From: Thermocrinis sp.
Lineage (GTDB): Bacteria; Aquificota; Aquificia; Aquificales; Aquificaceae
Length of the DNA stretch: 64,000 nt
Assembly: GCF_036781485.1 (NCBI RefSeq)
Contig: NZ_DAIQAX010000001.1
Span: forward strand, 153,887-217,886
Direction of reading: 5' to 3'
Shown here: positions 8,147-15,959 of the stretch, piece by piece
Position numbering within the stretch: position 1 is the stretch's first letter
How the letters are laid out: each line of letters starts with the position of its first letter
Program-made: the position numbers and the translations under genes
The notes under the pieces: generated by a model
Told to the model about the DNA's origin: nothing
Database searches by the model: none
The model's input: only the letters and a program-made list of their open reading frames with translations

Positions 8147-9545
8147 TTAACTCTCTTAGTCTTTCTTTTATAGCCTGATAGGTCACTTCTCTAATCATAT
8201 TCTCCAATGGTATGGATTCTATAGCTTTTCTTATTTCCTCCCTGAGAGTTTTTTGGAAGCTTTCCTCTATGGCTTCCTTCAAGGCTTTTCTGACGATCTC
8301 ATCGATCGGACCAATGTCTTTTATCGCTTGATAGATTGCCCTTTCTATTTTCTCATCAGGAATGACCACTTGACTTGGGTGATCCTTTTCCCTTTCTTCC
8401 GCCAAAGAGATCTCTTCCAATTGTATTTCTTTTATTTCTTCATAGGGGGGAGCTTCTTCAGTGGGGATAAATGGAAAAGATTCTTCTTTTTTCCCAAAGA
8501 TCTCATCCACTGGACTTATGCTTTCTCCAACCTCCAATGCTTCTTCTTTACTTTCCATTGTGGTTATGCCTTCCAAGAGCTTTTCCAAGGGTTCTTCCTC
8601 TTCTTTTTCTTGCATAACCTTCTCAAGAATCTGCATGGGTCCTATACCTTCATTAACTACTGTCTTTGTTTCCTCTGACGTTAGTATTTCCATTATTTTT
8701 TCAGCTATTTTTTCTGGGCTATCTGCCCTATAGGTTGCATATTTTTTAGCGAGTGGGATGTCTTCTACTTCTATGCTAAACAGTTCATCTATTACTATGA
8801 TGAACGGCTTTGAAGATACAATTGGATCCTTTGATAATTCCATCAAACGCTTTTTAGCAGCGAGTCCAGATATGGCATCAAGCACAACTAAATCTTGATC
8901 TTTTAAGACATCTTCTAAATTTCTGAAAGATCTTACGGGGTATACTTCCACGTCCTTAGGAAGGAAGGATACAATGCTATCAATAAACGTGCCATCAAAA
9001 GAAACTATAGCTACCTTCTTATTTGATATAACAGTTCCTTCTTGAGGTAGTAATTGTTCCAACGAGAGATGTTCGCTTTCTAATTCAGGAATTTTTACCT
9101 CTTCGGGATACGCTTCTTGCACAATTTTTTGTATTCCCTCTTCTGTCAGCGAAGTACTTTCGATCTCAAACTCAGAGGGCATAGTTGGAGGTAGTTCCAT
9201 ACTTTCTCCCAAGGGCTTCTCAATAGCATCCAATATTTCTTGCACTGAGTTATCTCTTTTCATTAATAGTTTCTTATGAGGTTTAAGATTTCTTTCATTT
9301 ATAGGGAATAGATCATCTATAAGCACTATAAATTTTGCATCCCTAAATCTCTCCTCATACATATTATTTATGTCTTCTTCAGAAATAGCTCCAGATATAG
9401 CATCGTAGATTACTATATCAAAGTGCTGGGTAGCAAGGTTGAGCGCTTCTTCGCCGTTTTTGACGTCTACTACTTCGTAGTCTTTTAATACTTCTTTTAG
9501 TTGCTTTATCAGGTTTTTATCAAAGGATACGATCAAGATTTTCAT
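8139..9545 (-). CDS. protein with two divergent receiver-like domains and an amphipathic C-terminal tail
   Basis: 468 aa. Domain 1 (about 1-110) has a receiver-like order: ILIVSFD (D9), VIYDAISG with D48 in the phosphoacceptor position, and K96. Domain 2 (about 173-290) repeats the same landmarks (VAIVSFD, VVLDAISG, FIIVIDELF) but has YRAD where the conserved Lys is expected. The shared VSFD, DAISG and IDxLF motifs show an internal duplication. The linkers (about 110-170 and 295-400) are acidic and low in complexity, and the last about 70 residues are charged amphipathic helices (EEIRKAIES, AIKERLREL). No DNA-binding or enzymatic output domain is visible. It overlaps the membrane-protein gene upstream by 4 bp. 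Confidence 0.6.
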   Translation of the reverse strand: MKILIVSFDKNLIKQLKEVLKDYEVVDVKNGEEALNLATQHFDIVIYDAISGAISEEDINNMYEERFRDAKFIVLIDDLFPINERNLKPHKKLLMKRDNSVQEILDAIEKPLGESMELPPTMPSEFEIESTSLTEEGIQKIVQEAYPEEVKIPELESEHLSLEQLLPQEGTVISNKKVAIVSFDGTFIDSIVSFLPKDVEVYPVRSFRNLEDVLKDQDLVVLDAISGLAAKKRLMELSKDPIVSSKPFIIVIDELFSIEVEDIPLAKKYATYRADSPEKIAEKIMEILTSEETKTVVNEGIGPMQILEKVMQEKEEEEPLEKLLEGITTMESKEEALEVGESISPVDEIFGKKEESFPFIPTEEAPPYEEIKEIQLEEISLAEEREKDHPSQVVIPDEKIERAIYQAIKDIGPIDEIVRKALKEAIEESFQKTLREEIRKAIESIPLENMIREVTYQAIKERLRELIT

Positions 9546-10162
9546 TTCCTTCCCTCCATTTCTTTAAGTATATCATCAAGTATTTTTTTTGCCTCGTTGC
9601 TACTCTCTTGGGGTATTATCTTGTGAGTGGCAAGAGCCAACCTAAGGGCTTTCAACTTGTTTTCTAAGTTCGATGGAAGTTCCTTCCCTTTCTGGCTCAT
9701 CACTTCTTTTGCCTGGTAAAATGGTTTTTGAAGGAGCATATAAAAAACACCTATAAGGAAGAATATTATTCCCGATAGGGCTATACCTAAAATAGTTGGA
9801 TTTTTCATTAATTCTTCTACATATTCTGTGAAACTGTACTTTTTCACATAAATATACACTTCAGTATTGGAGGGATCTTTTTTAGAATAGGATATATATG
9901 CGCTTCCATCCATAGGTATTAATAGAATTTCATCAGTTACTGATACTTTACCTTCAGAAGATTTAAAAATAAAAAATCCTTGATCGGGATAATCCAATTT
10001 TTTGATCTTTTCGTTCTTTAACGTAGATAGAAAGAAAGTTGCAAAATTTGCGTTCATCTTTTCCTGTTTTTTTGTGGAGTATATTTCAAAAGATGCATAA
10101 ATACCCCATCCAAAGAGGATAAAGCCTAGAAGCATAAATGCCAAAGATATGAGGTTTCTCAT
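9542..10162 (-). CDS. membrane protein with two transmembrane helices, unknown function
   Basis: 206 aa. TM1 (about 5-27, LAFMLLGFILFGWGIYASF) and TM2 (about 123-145, ILGIALSGIIFFLIGVFYML) flank an extracytoplasmic domain of about 95 residues rich in beta-strand patterns. A cytosolic tail of about 60 residues (146-206) is charged and helical. It follows pmbA by 2 bp and overlaps the two-receiver gene by 4 bp, so the three form one operon, and the tail could contact the receiver protein (inference). I do not recognise a family. Confidence 0.6.
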   Translation of the reverse strand: MRNLISLAFMLLGFILFGWGIYASFEIYSTKKQEKMNANFATFFLSTLKNEKIKKLDYPDQGFFIFKSSEGKVSVTDEILLIPMDGSAYISYSKKDPSNTEVYIYVKKYSFTEYVEELMKNPTILGIALSGIIFFLIGVFYMLLQKPFYQAKEVMSQKGKELPSNLENKLKALRLALATHKIIPQESSNEAKKILDDILKEMEGRK

Positions 10163-10164
10163 TT

Positions 10165-11487
10165 TTAGCTTCCGACGGTTATACTTTCAATCAGTAGAGA
10201 GGGCGAGCCCACATGCCCATACATTCTAAGATCTTCCCCTACCCCAACCAACTTACCCCATAAATCCTTTACATTCCCTCCAATAACTACCCCTTTCACC
10301 GCTTTTTCCTTTCTACCTTTCTTTAAAATTATACCTGATGCTCCTAAGGAAAAGTCTCCAGAGATTGGATCAACCGTATGCAACCCCATAAGGTCTAATA
10401 CAAAAAAGGTCTCATCGTATATGTTAAGCAGATCTTCTAATGAGTATGGTCCCTTTTCTATGTACAGGTTTCTTATTCCAGAGGTGGGCAAGCTTTTAAA
10501 ACTGTTCCTTACAGAATTTCCCGTAGGTTCAGTGTCGCACTTAACAGCAGTATATAAACTATGCAAAAATCTTTTAAAGATACCTTTTTCTATAATCACA
10601 TTCTTTTTGGAAAGAATACCTTCCGCATCTATCTCTAATGAACCTAAACCATGCTCTAACGTGCCGTCGTCTATTATCGTTAGCACTGAGCTTCCTACTG
10701 GTGTGTTCTCTTTACCTTTGAGCATAGTCTTATCCTTTACCAATGAATCCCCAAGAAACATAGGGCTGAAAGCTTCCAAGAGTAAAGCAGCCGAGTCTCT
10801 AAAGAATATCACAGGGATTACCTTTGTTTCGTAAGAGGACGCTCCAAGTTGAGCGGTTGCCTTGAAGGAAACATCTTTTGCCATTTCTTCAAAGTCTATG
10901 TCTTTTATGAACCTTCCAGCTCTGTATTCGTAAGAAATTGCTTCCTCTCCATTCTCTACAGCCAAGGCGGACGTGAAGCACGAAAAATAGGTGGTTTTGT
11001 AACTGTATTCAAGACCGTAAGAATTCAAGCAGTAGACTTCCACTTTCAGCTCCTTTAGACTGCTTTTTCTTGAACCAACAATCCTATTATCAAACTTTTT
11101 AACGAGCTTTTCAAGATTTATCAGTATTTCTATTCTGTCTTCTAAACTTATAGAGGTACCCTCACTATCGTAAGCCGCTTTTAGCTCACCCTGAACTGGA
11201 TTTTTGTTTAATACAAAACCTCTATCCTCTGGAGTAAGCTCCAAAGATTCTATTGCCCTTTTTACACATTTTATTACAGAATCCTGAGATATTTCTGTCG
11301 TATAGGCAAAGCCCTGTTTGAAATCCTTTAGAACTCTAATGCCTAAACCCAACTCTTTTGACTTGGAAAGATTTTCCTGTTGTTCATTTGAAGTTTCAAC
11401 CAACAGCTTTTCTGTGCTTTCTAAATACACCTCATAATCGTATCCATCCTTTAGAGCTGCCTCTACCCACTTTCTTAAATTTTCCAT
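10165..11487 (-). CDS. pmbA: metalloprotease-like protein PmbA/TldE
   Basis: 440 aa, normal length for TldE/PmbA. In E. coli TldE pairs with TldD to form a cytosolic protease that trims unfolded peptides and modified peptides. Family landmarks: the N-terminal domain with LGLGIRVLKDFKQGFAYT, then GNSVRNSFKSLPTSGIRNL and the C-terminal SGDFSLGASGI. As in other TldE proteins, no HExxxH zinc motif is seen; that motif belongs to TldD, which is not in the window. It heads the minus-strand operon with the two-TM protein and the two-receiver protein, and is divergent from fliL across 30 bp that hold overlapping -10 boxes. Confidence 0.88.
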   Translation of the reverse strand: MENLRKWVEAALKDGYDYEVYLESTEKLLVETSNEQQENLSKSKELGLGIRVLKDFKQGFAYTTEISQDSVIKCVKRAIESLELTPEDRGFVLNKNPVQGELKAAYDSEGTSISLEDRIEILINLEKLVKKFDNRIVGSRKSSLKELKVEVYCLNSYGLEYSYKTTYFSCFTSALAVENGEEAISYEYRAGRFIKDIDFEEMAKDVSFKATAQLGASSYETKVIPVIFFRDSAALLLEAFSPMFLGDSLVKDKTMLKGKENTPVGSSVLTIIDDGTLEHGLGSLEIDAEGILSKKNVIIEKGIFKRFLHSLYTAVKCDTEPTGNSVRNSFKSLPTSGIRNLYIEKGPYSLEDLLNIYDETFFVLDLMGLHTVDPISGDFSLGASGIILKKGRKEKAVKGVVIGGNVKDLWGKLVGVGEDLRMYGHVGSPSLLIESITVGS

Positions 11488-11517
11488 GGATAGAAAAGAT
11501 TTTATAATAGATTTCTG

Positions 11518-11944
11518 ATGACTGAAGAAAAAGTAGAAGAAAAGAAAAGAGGTAGGAAGAAGATTCTGTTTATCCTGCCAGTTTTTGTGTTACTCTTGGT
11601 TGGCGCTGGTGGTGGGGCTTAAGTATTTCTGTTAAAGAAAACCAACCAAGAGAAGGAAGATAAGGTAAGTTTAGCTCAGATTGGTGTTATGTTTGACTTG
11701 GGCGTATTTACAGTAAATCTGGCGGATGCCAACACGGACGCTTATGCGAGAGTAGCAATAACTTTAGAGTTGTCCAACGAAAAGGTAAGGCAAGAAGTAG
11801 ATAAGAGGCTGCCTATTATTAAGGATGCCATAATTGACGTGATAAGTAGTAAGACCTCTGATTTTGTCAAAACTCCAGAAGGCAGAGAATCTCTGTGGTA
11901 TCAGGAACATATACTTTACTGAGTTTGTGGTTCAAACTTCGTGA
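11518..11944 (+). pseudogene. fliL: flagellar basal-body protein FliL, disrupted twice
   Basis: FliL stabilises the flagellar stator/rotor at the inner membrane. The frame from ATG 11518 gives a charged N-terminus and a TM helix (ILFILPVFVLLLVG) but hits TAA at 11620-11622 (codon 35). The same frame then runs on as VFLLKKTNQEK and a recognisable FliL domain (FTVNLADANTDAYARV...). Near 11895-11905 it shifts: the conserved C-terminal segment NIYFTEFVVQTS is in the +1 frame (11906-11944), while the original frame stops at 11922. Residues normally found between GRESL and NIYFTEF are missing, indicating a deletion. A TATAAT (11503-11508) lies 9 nt before the ATG. The restored stop would overlap the fliO ATG (TGATG), as expected for an intact ancestor. 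Confidence 0.85.
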
Positions 11945-12210
11945 TGGACTTTTTTTATAGCCTCTTAAAAGTTTTCCTGTCGCTGGCAATAGTGATAGTT
12001 CTCATACTCATAGTCATACCTTATATTCAGCCCATGCTGGTTAGGTTTAGCCTGAAGGGGGGGTCAAAAGGTAATGTAAAGATCATAAACATCTTACCAC
12101 TTCTAAGGGGTACTTTTATAGTGGAATTAGAGATAAAGGGAATTTATATGGTCATTCTTATTACTGAAAGAGGTGCTGATGTTATACACAGGGATAGCAT
12201 TGATAATTAG
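11944..12210 (+). CDS. fliO: flagellar biosynthesis protein FliO
   Basis: 88 aa. FliO is a small bitopic membrane protein that helps assemble the FliP ring of the flagellar export gate. A TM helix spans about 6-28 (LLKVFLSLAIVIVLILIVIPYI), followed by a short beta-rich cytoplasmic domain (VKIINILPLLRGTFIVELEI). I chose ATG 11944, which overlaps the ancestral fliL stop (TGATG), over GTG 11941. Its end overlaps fliP. Sequence conservation is low in FliO; the call rests on size, topology and the position just before fliP. Confidence 0.75.
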   Translation: MDFFYSLLKVFLSLAIVIVLILIVIPYIQPMLVRFSLKGGSKGNVKIINILPLLRGTFIVELEIKGIYMVILITERGADVIHRDSIDN

Positions 12211-12925
12211 CCTTTTACTATGGGAAGTGAGCTACGCTCAGAATCAGCTTCTGCCAAATATTGAAATAAAGGTTGGCACTGGACAGTTGGATACATCCAT
12301 AAGACTTTTAATCCTTTTGACTATTCTTTCCCTTGCTCCTTCCATTCTTATAATGACTACCTCCTTTATAAGGATAGTGATAGTTCTCTCTTTGATAAGA
12401 CAAGCCTTGGGTGTTCCCACAGTCCCCCCAAACCAAGTGATAGTTTCCCTTGCTCTATTTTTAACCTTCTTTGTTATGAAACCTGTGTTTGAAAGTATCA
12501 ACCAGGAGGCTTTACAGCCACTGTTAAGAAATGAGATAACTGATCAAGTCTTCTTTGAGAGAACCTCGCTAATCCTGAAGGAGTTCATGGCTAAGCATAC
12601 CAAAAAAGAAAGCATCAAGGTTCTACTGGATGTGTCTGATATGAAGGAAGAAGAAAAGAAGAGTATCAAGTCTTACCAGGATATACCCCTAAGTGTGCTA
12701 ATACCTGCCTTTATGATAAGCGAAATAAGTGTTGCCTTTCAGATAGTGTTCCTGCTTTATTTACCTTTTCTCATAATAGACCTTGTAGTAGCCTCCGTCC
12801 TTATATCCATGGGTATTCTCATGATTCCGCCCCAGATCATATACTTACCCTTTAAGCTCATGCTCTTTGTCCTGGCCAATGGTTGGGAACTTGTTATACT
12901 TTCTCTAGTAAGGAGCTACCAATGA
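12179..12925 (+). CDS. fliP: flagellar export gate protein FliP
   Basis: 248 aa, full length. FliP forms the core channel of the flagellar type III export gate with FliQ and FliR. A signal peptide-like N-terminus ending in YAQ is followed by the family signatures LAPSILIMTTSFIRIVIVLS and RQALGVPTVPPNQ, and later by DLVVASVLISMGI. I place the start at ATG 12179, with GAGG 5 nt upstream; GTG 12173 would add two residues. It overlaps fliO by 32 bp and fliQ by 4 bp (ATGA). The gene is intact, unlike fliL and flhB nearby. Confidence 0.93.
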   Translation: MLYTGIALIISLLLWEVSYAQNQLLPNIEIKVGTGQLDTSIRLLILLTILSLAPSILIMTTSFIRIVIVLSLIRQALGVPTVPPNQVIVSLALFLTFFVMKPVFESINQEALQPLLRNEITDQVFFERTSLILKEFMAKHTKKESIKVLLDVSDMKEEEKKSIKSYQDIPLSVLIPAFMISEISVAFQIVFLLYLPFLIIDLVVASVLISMGILMIPPQIIYLPFKLMLFVLANGWELVILSLVRSYQ

Positions 12926-13191
12926 GCCCTGAGCTTATTCTGTCTATGGGACAGAGAATGTTAGAGATGGCTTTTATACTGGCTGCTCTTGTACTAATTG
13001 CAACCTTTTTAGTAGGCTTAATCGTTAGCATATTGCAATCGGCTACCCAAATACAAGAGATGACCCTTAGTTATATTCCAAAGCTAATAGCAGCTTACGT
13101 TACAATTCTTGTCCTTGGTGCATGGATGTTGAATAAACTCTTAGATTTTACCAAGGAGCTTATCATAAACATCCCCGTTTGGCTGAAATGA
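12922..13191 (+). CDS. fliQ: flagellar export gate protein FliQ
   Basis: 89 aa, the usual size, with two TM hairpin helices (about 16-40 and 55-75). The family signature ILQSATQIQEMTLSYIPK is in the loop between them. FliQ surrounds the FliP-FliR channel. The start is ATG 12922 inside the fliP stop (ATGA) with AAGGAG upstream; a longer in-frame start at 12883 would overlap fliP needlessly. The stop overlaps fliR in the same ATGA manner. Confidence 0.93.
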   Translation: MSPELILSMGQRMLEMAFILAALVLIATFLVGLIVSILQSATQIQEMTLSYIPKLIAAYVTILVLGAWMLNKLLDFTKELIINIPVWLK

Positions 13192-13949
13192 TAATCTTTG
13201 ATCTGAATAGCCTTCTAACTCTTTTTTTGCTACATGTGAGGATCCTATCTTTCCTTTTAGTCGTTCCCTTTTTTGGAAGGGAACTCCTTCCCAATACGTT
13301 CAAAGTTTTTTTAGCCACAGCCCTTTCCCTAACACTTTTTATGTATGCGGATATAAAACCTTTAGATTTTCCAACTATAGGACATTTTTATTTTTCCGTG
13401 TTGAAGGAGTTTCTGTTTGGATTTTTCAGTGGTCTCTTCCTCAGGTTCATTTTTGACGCAGTGATGATAGCAGGGGAGGTAATAAGCGTAAACATGGGTA
13501 TAGCTATAGCCACACTTTTTTTGCCACAACAGCCTCAAACCTCTGTTATGTCTGTCTTTTTCATGCTATTCTTTACTTCCCTTTTTCTTGCCATTGGTGG
13601 TCCAGAGATGGTCTTTCTGGCTTTGGTCAGCAGTCTAAAAAAAGTGCCGTTAGGTGGTTTTGATCTTTACTCTGTGAACTTAGAAACTTTTCTAAGCTTA
13701 TTTTATGAAAGCTTTAACTTGGGAGTGTGGTTGTCCCTTCCCATAGTTTTAAGCATGCTTTTACTAAATTTGGTGCTTGCTGTGGTCAATAGGTTTATTC
13801 CCCAAGTAAATGTGTTTATAGTGGGTTTACCTTTGCAAATATTTTTGGGCTTTTTATTACTTGTAGTTCTTTTCCCTCTCTTATCCTACCTCTTGTCCAG
13901 TCATCTGAAAGAGTATATGATAGAGTTTATTAAAGTAGCTGGAGGTTAG
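13188..13949 (+). CDS. fliR: flagellar export gate protein FliR
   Basis: 253 aa with about six hydrophobic segments; normal length for FliR. Signatures include FFGRELLPNTFKVFLA near the N-terminus, GEVISVNMGIAIATLFLPQ in the middle, and NRFIPQVNVFIVGLPLQIFLG towards the C-terminus. The start is ATG 13188, overlapping the fliQ stop (ATGA); TTG 13179 is possible but less likely. flhB follows after 6 bp. The gene is intact. Confidence 0.92.
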   Translation: MIIFDLNSLLTLFLLHVRILSFLLVVPFFGRELLPNTFKVFLATALSLTLFMYADIKPLDFPTIGHFYFSVLKEFLFGFFSGLFLRFIFDAVMIAGEVISVNMGIAIATLFLPQQPQTSVMSVFFMLFFTSLFLAIGGPEMVFLALVSSLKKVPLGGFDLYSVNLETFLSLFYESFNLGVWLSLPIVLSMLLLNLVLAVVNRFIPQVNVFIVGLPLQIFLGFLLLVVLFPLLSYLLSSHLKEYMIEFIKVAGG

Positions 13950-13955
13950 ATAAGT

Positions 13956-14630
13956 ATGCCGGAAGAGAATAAAACGGAGAGAGCTACTCCGTATCGGAGG
14001 AAGAAGTTAAGAGAGGAGGGAAACATAGCTAAGAGTGTAGAAATAGCTATAGCAAGCACTATTTTAGTGGGGACAATAGTTATTTTCTTTATAGGTTACA
14101 CTATTTTTGAGAAGACCCTCAGGCTCTTTTGGAGTGTATCTTCCAACCCACTTGCGGATGCTTCTATCGTGTTTGCTCATTTTAAGGAAGAGGTAATACC
14201 TTTCATATTTCCTTTTTTTGTTTTAACCATACTTGTGGTTTTCTTAACCCATGTAGCCCAATTCGGTTTTATTTTTACATTAAAACCTATCCAGCCAAAA
14301 CTTGAAAGGCTAAATCCTTTTGAAGGCATTAAAAGAATCTTTTCTCTCACCACTCTTTTTGAGCTTACAAAAAACAGTCTAAAGGTCTTTCTTCTAATCT
14401 TGGTTTCTTATTTTTTCTTCAGATCTGAAATGGGAGAACTTATGGGAATTTATTCCAGCGACCTATCCCTTAGTATAAAAAATTTTCTTATTTTTACCTT
14501 CAAGTTAATAATTTTCATAGGTGTGGTTGCTCTTTTTATAGCTTTTTTAGATTATGCATACAAGCGTTGGGATTATGAAAGGAAGATGAGGTCAAGGAAG
14601 AGTATAAACAGCATGAAGGTCATCCCATGA
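13956..14630 (+). CDS. flhB: flagellar export protein FlhB, N-terminal membrane part (gene split by frameshift)
   Basis: 224 aa covering the N-terminal half of FlhB: the opening motif NKTERATPYRRKKLREEGNIAKS and four TM helices (about 33-55, 90-112, 140-160, 183-205). The cytoplasmic linker should continue from KRWDYERKM into an E-V-K-x-E-Y-K-Q-x-E-G-x-P stretch. That stretch is present at 14585-14629 but in another frame (DEVKEEYKQHEGHP); the native frame instead reads MRSRKSINSMKVIP and stops. About five residues are missing at the junction, so a small deletion is the likely cause. The stop overlaps the start of the C-terminal half (ATGA). Confidence 0.85.
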   Translation: MPEENKTERATPYRRKKLREEGNIAKSVEIAIASTILVGTIVIFFIGYTIFEKTLRLFWSVSSNPLADASIVFAHFKEEVIPFIFPFFVLTILVVFLTHVAQFGFIFTLKPIQPKLERLNPFEGIKRIFSLTTLFELTKNSLKVFLLILVSYFFFRSEMGELMGIYSSDLSLSIKNFLIFTFKLIIFIGVVALFIAFLDYAYKRWDYERKMRSRKSINSMKVIP

Positions 14631-14986
14631 TAAAGAGTGCGATAAGAAAGAGAATGAGACAACTATCCAAAGGAAGAATGCTGCAAGAGGTGCCAAAGGC
14701 AAGCGTGGTAATAACCAACCCTACACACATAGCTATAGCTTTGCGCTACAGTCCAGAAAAGGGAGACAAAGCTCCCGTTGTAGTGGCTAAAGGTAAAGGA
14801 CAGATAGCGGAAAAAATAGTAGAAATTGCCATGATAAACGGTGTGGTTGTGGTAAGGAGGGAAGCCTTGGCAAGAGCCCTATACCCTGTAGTAGAAGTTG
14901 GTGAAGAGATCCCTCCTAAGTTTTACAGAGCTGTAGCGGAGATAATAGCTTTCGTAATGGCTCGCAGGAAAAGGATAGTGGCCTGA
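14627..14986 (+). CDS. flhB: FlhB C-terminal cytoplasmic (switch) domain as a separate reading frame
   Basis: 119 aa: MIKSAIRKRMRQLSKGRMLQEVPKA, then the autocleavage motif NPTH and the compact FlhB_C domain (GKGQIAEKIVEIA, RALYPVVEVGEEIP). In normal FlhB this domain is joined to the membrane part and self-cleaves between N and P of NPTH, acting as substrate-specificity switch. Here ATG 14627 overlaps the upstream stop (ATGA), so two polypeptides could be made by coupled translation, but no Shine-Dalgarno is clear. It may be non-functional or a working two-piece FlhB; an assembly error is also possible. Confidence 0.8.
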   Translation: MIKSAIRKRMRQLSKGRMLQEVPKASVVITNPTHIAIALRYSPEKGDKAPVVVAKGKGQIAEKIVEIAMINGVVVVRREALARALYPVVEVGEEIPPKFYRAVAEIIAFVMARRKRIVA

Positions 14987-15210
14987 TGGAAATGGGAAAA
15001 ATTCTCATTATGTTGGGAATTTTTTTGATAATCTTTGGGGGAATCCTTATACTGTTTGAAAAAGTGCCCTTTGGCTTTGGAAAGCTGCCGGGAGATATAG
15101 TGTTTAAGAAGGATGGCTTTACGTTTTATTTTCCTATAGTTACATCTTTGATAATAAGTGTCTTACTTACCCTTATCCTAAACCTTGTGTTTTGGTTGCT
15201 TAAAAAATAG
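14986..15210 (+). CDS. small two-TM membrane protein, DUF2905 family
   Basis: 74 aa. TM1 about 5-24 (ILIMLGIFLIIFGGILIL), a short loop with the family hallmark KLPGDIVF followed by FTFYFPI, and TM2 about 50-72. This matches the DUF2905 family of bacterial inner-membrane proteins, whose function is unknown. The ATG overlaps the flhB stop by one base (TGATG), so it belongs to the flagellar transcript here, although the family is not flagellar elsewhere. It ends 1 bp before the opposite-strand tRNA-Asp. Confidence 0.75.
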   Translation: MEMGKILIMLGIFLIIFGGILILFEKVPFGFGKLPGDIVFKKDGFTFYFPIVTSLIISVLLTLILNLVFWLLKK

Positions 15211-15211
15211 G

Positions 15212-15289
15212 TGGCGGAGCCGACGGGACTTGAACCCGCGACCTCCGGCTTGACAGGCCGGCGTTCTGACCTGGCTGAACTACGGCTCC
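15212..15289 (-). tRNA. tRNA-Asp (GTC)
   Basis: Cloverleaf on the minus strand: acceptor GGAGCCG (15289 downward) pairs with CGGCTCC; the anticodon loop reads CTGTCAA in a GCCGG-type stem; the T-arm contains GGTTCAAGT. Discriminator G and an encoded CCA (15214-15212) are present, unlike the other two tRNAs here. A TATAAT box on the minus strand (15305-15300) lies 10 nt upstream. Confidence 0.95.
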
Positions 15290-15311
15290 TCAAATCTATA
15301 TTATAACACAG

Positions 15312-15959
15312 ATGGAAGTGTTCGACCAATACGCTAAGAACTACGATCTTTGGTATGAAAAACCCTTCGGAAACAGTGCCTTTAGGCTTGAGGTATCTTG
15401 TCTTGAGAGAGTTTTAGATCCTTTTTCCTCATCCCTTGAGGTGGGGGTAGGAAGTGGTAGGTTTGCCAAGGCCCTTGGGATTCCCTATGGCTTGGACCCT
15501 TCAATAGAGCTTCTAAGGTTGGCAAAGCGAAGGGGCGTTGTTGGGATTCTCGGAAGGGCAGAGGCTTTGCCCTTCAAGGAATCAAGCTTTGACTTGGTTC
15601 TCATGGTAGTTTCTGTATGCTTTTTTCAAAAGCCTTTAAGTGCCTTTGAAGAAGCTAGGAGGGTTTTAAAAAGGGATGGGGGCTTGGTGCTTGGGCTTGT
15701 TCTCTCAGAAAGCCCTTGGGCGAACTTTTACAGAGAAAAGGCAAAGAAAGGACATCCCATTTACTCCCATGCAAGGTTTTACTCCTTTGGAGAACTCTCC
15801 TACATGCTAAACCAGACCCACTTCAGAATTGAAAAAATATACACCACACTCTTTGAGGAACCCCAAGACCAAGAACCCTTGAAAAATCAAGAAATCAGGG
15901 AAGGTTTTTGGAAAGAGGGAGGCTTTTTCTGCATAAAAGCTAGAAAGTTAAGCTTATAA
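15312..15959 (+). CDS. class I SAM-dependent methyltransferase
   Basis: 215 aa, UbiE/Methyltransf_11-like. N-terminal DQYAKNYDLWYEKPFG resembles the substrate-cap helix of small-molecule methyltransferases; the SAM loop is EVGVGSGRFAKALG at about 42-55, followed by motif II-like DPSIELLRLAKRRG and EALPFKESSFDLVLMV. The substrate is unknown. The start codon lies 9 nt after a TATATT box (15297-15302) with no Shine-Dalgarno, suggesting a leaderless transcript; this promoter overlaps the divergent tRNA-Asp promoter. The 3' end overlaps the remnant tail of the pterin dehydratase gene by 20 bp. Confidence 0.8.
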   Translation: MEVFDQYAKNYDLWYEKPFGNSAFRLEVSCLERVLDPFSSSLEVGVGSGRFAKALGIPYGLDPSIELLRLAKRRGVVGILGRAEALPFKESSFDLVLMVVSVCFFQKPLSAFEEARRVLKRDGGLVLGLVLSESPWANFYREKAKKGHPIYSHARFYSFGELSYMLNQTHFRIEKIYTTLFEEPQDQEPLKNQEIREGFWKEGGFFCIKARKLSL

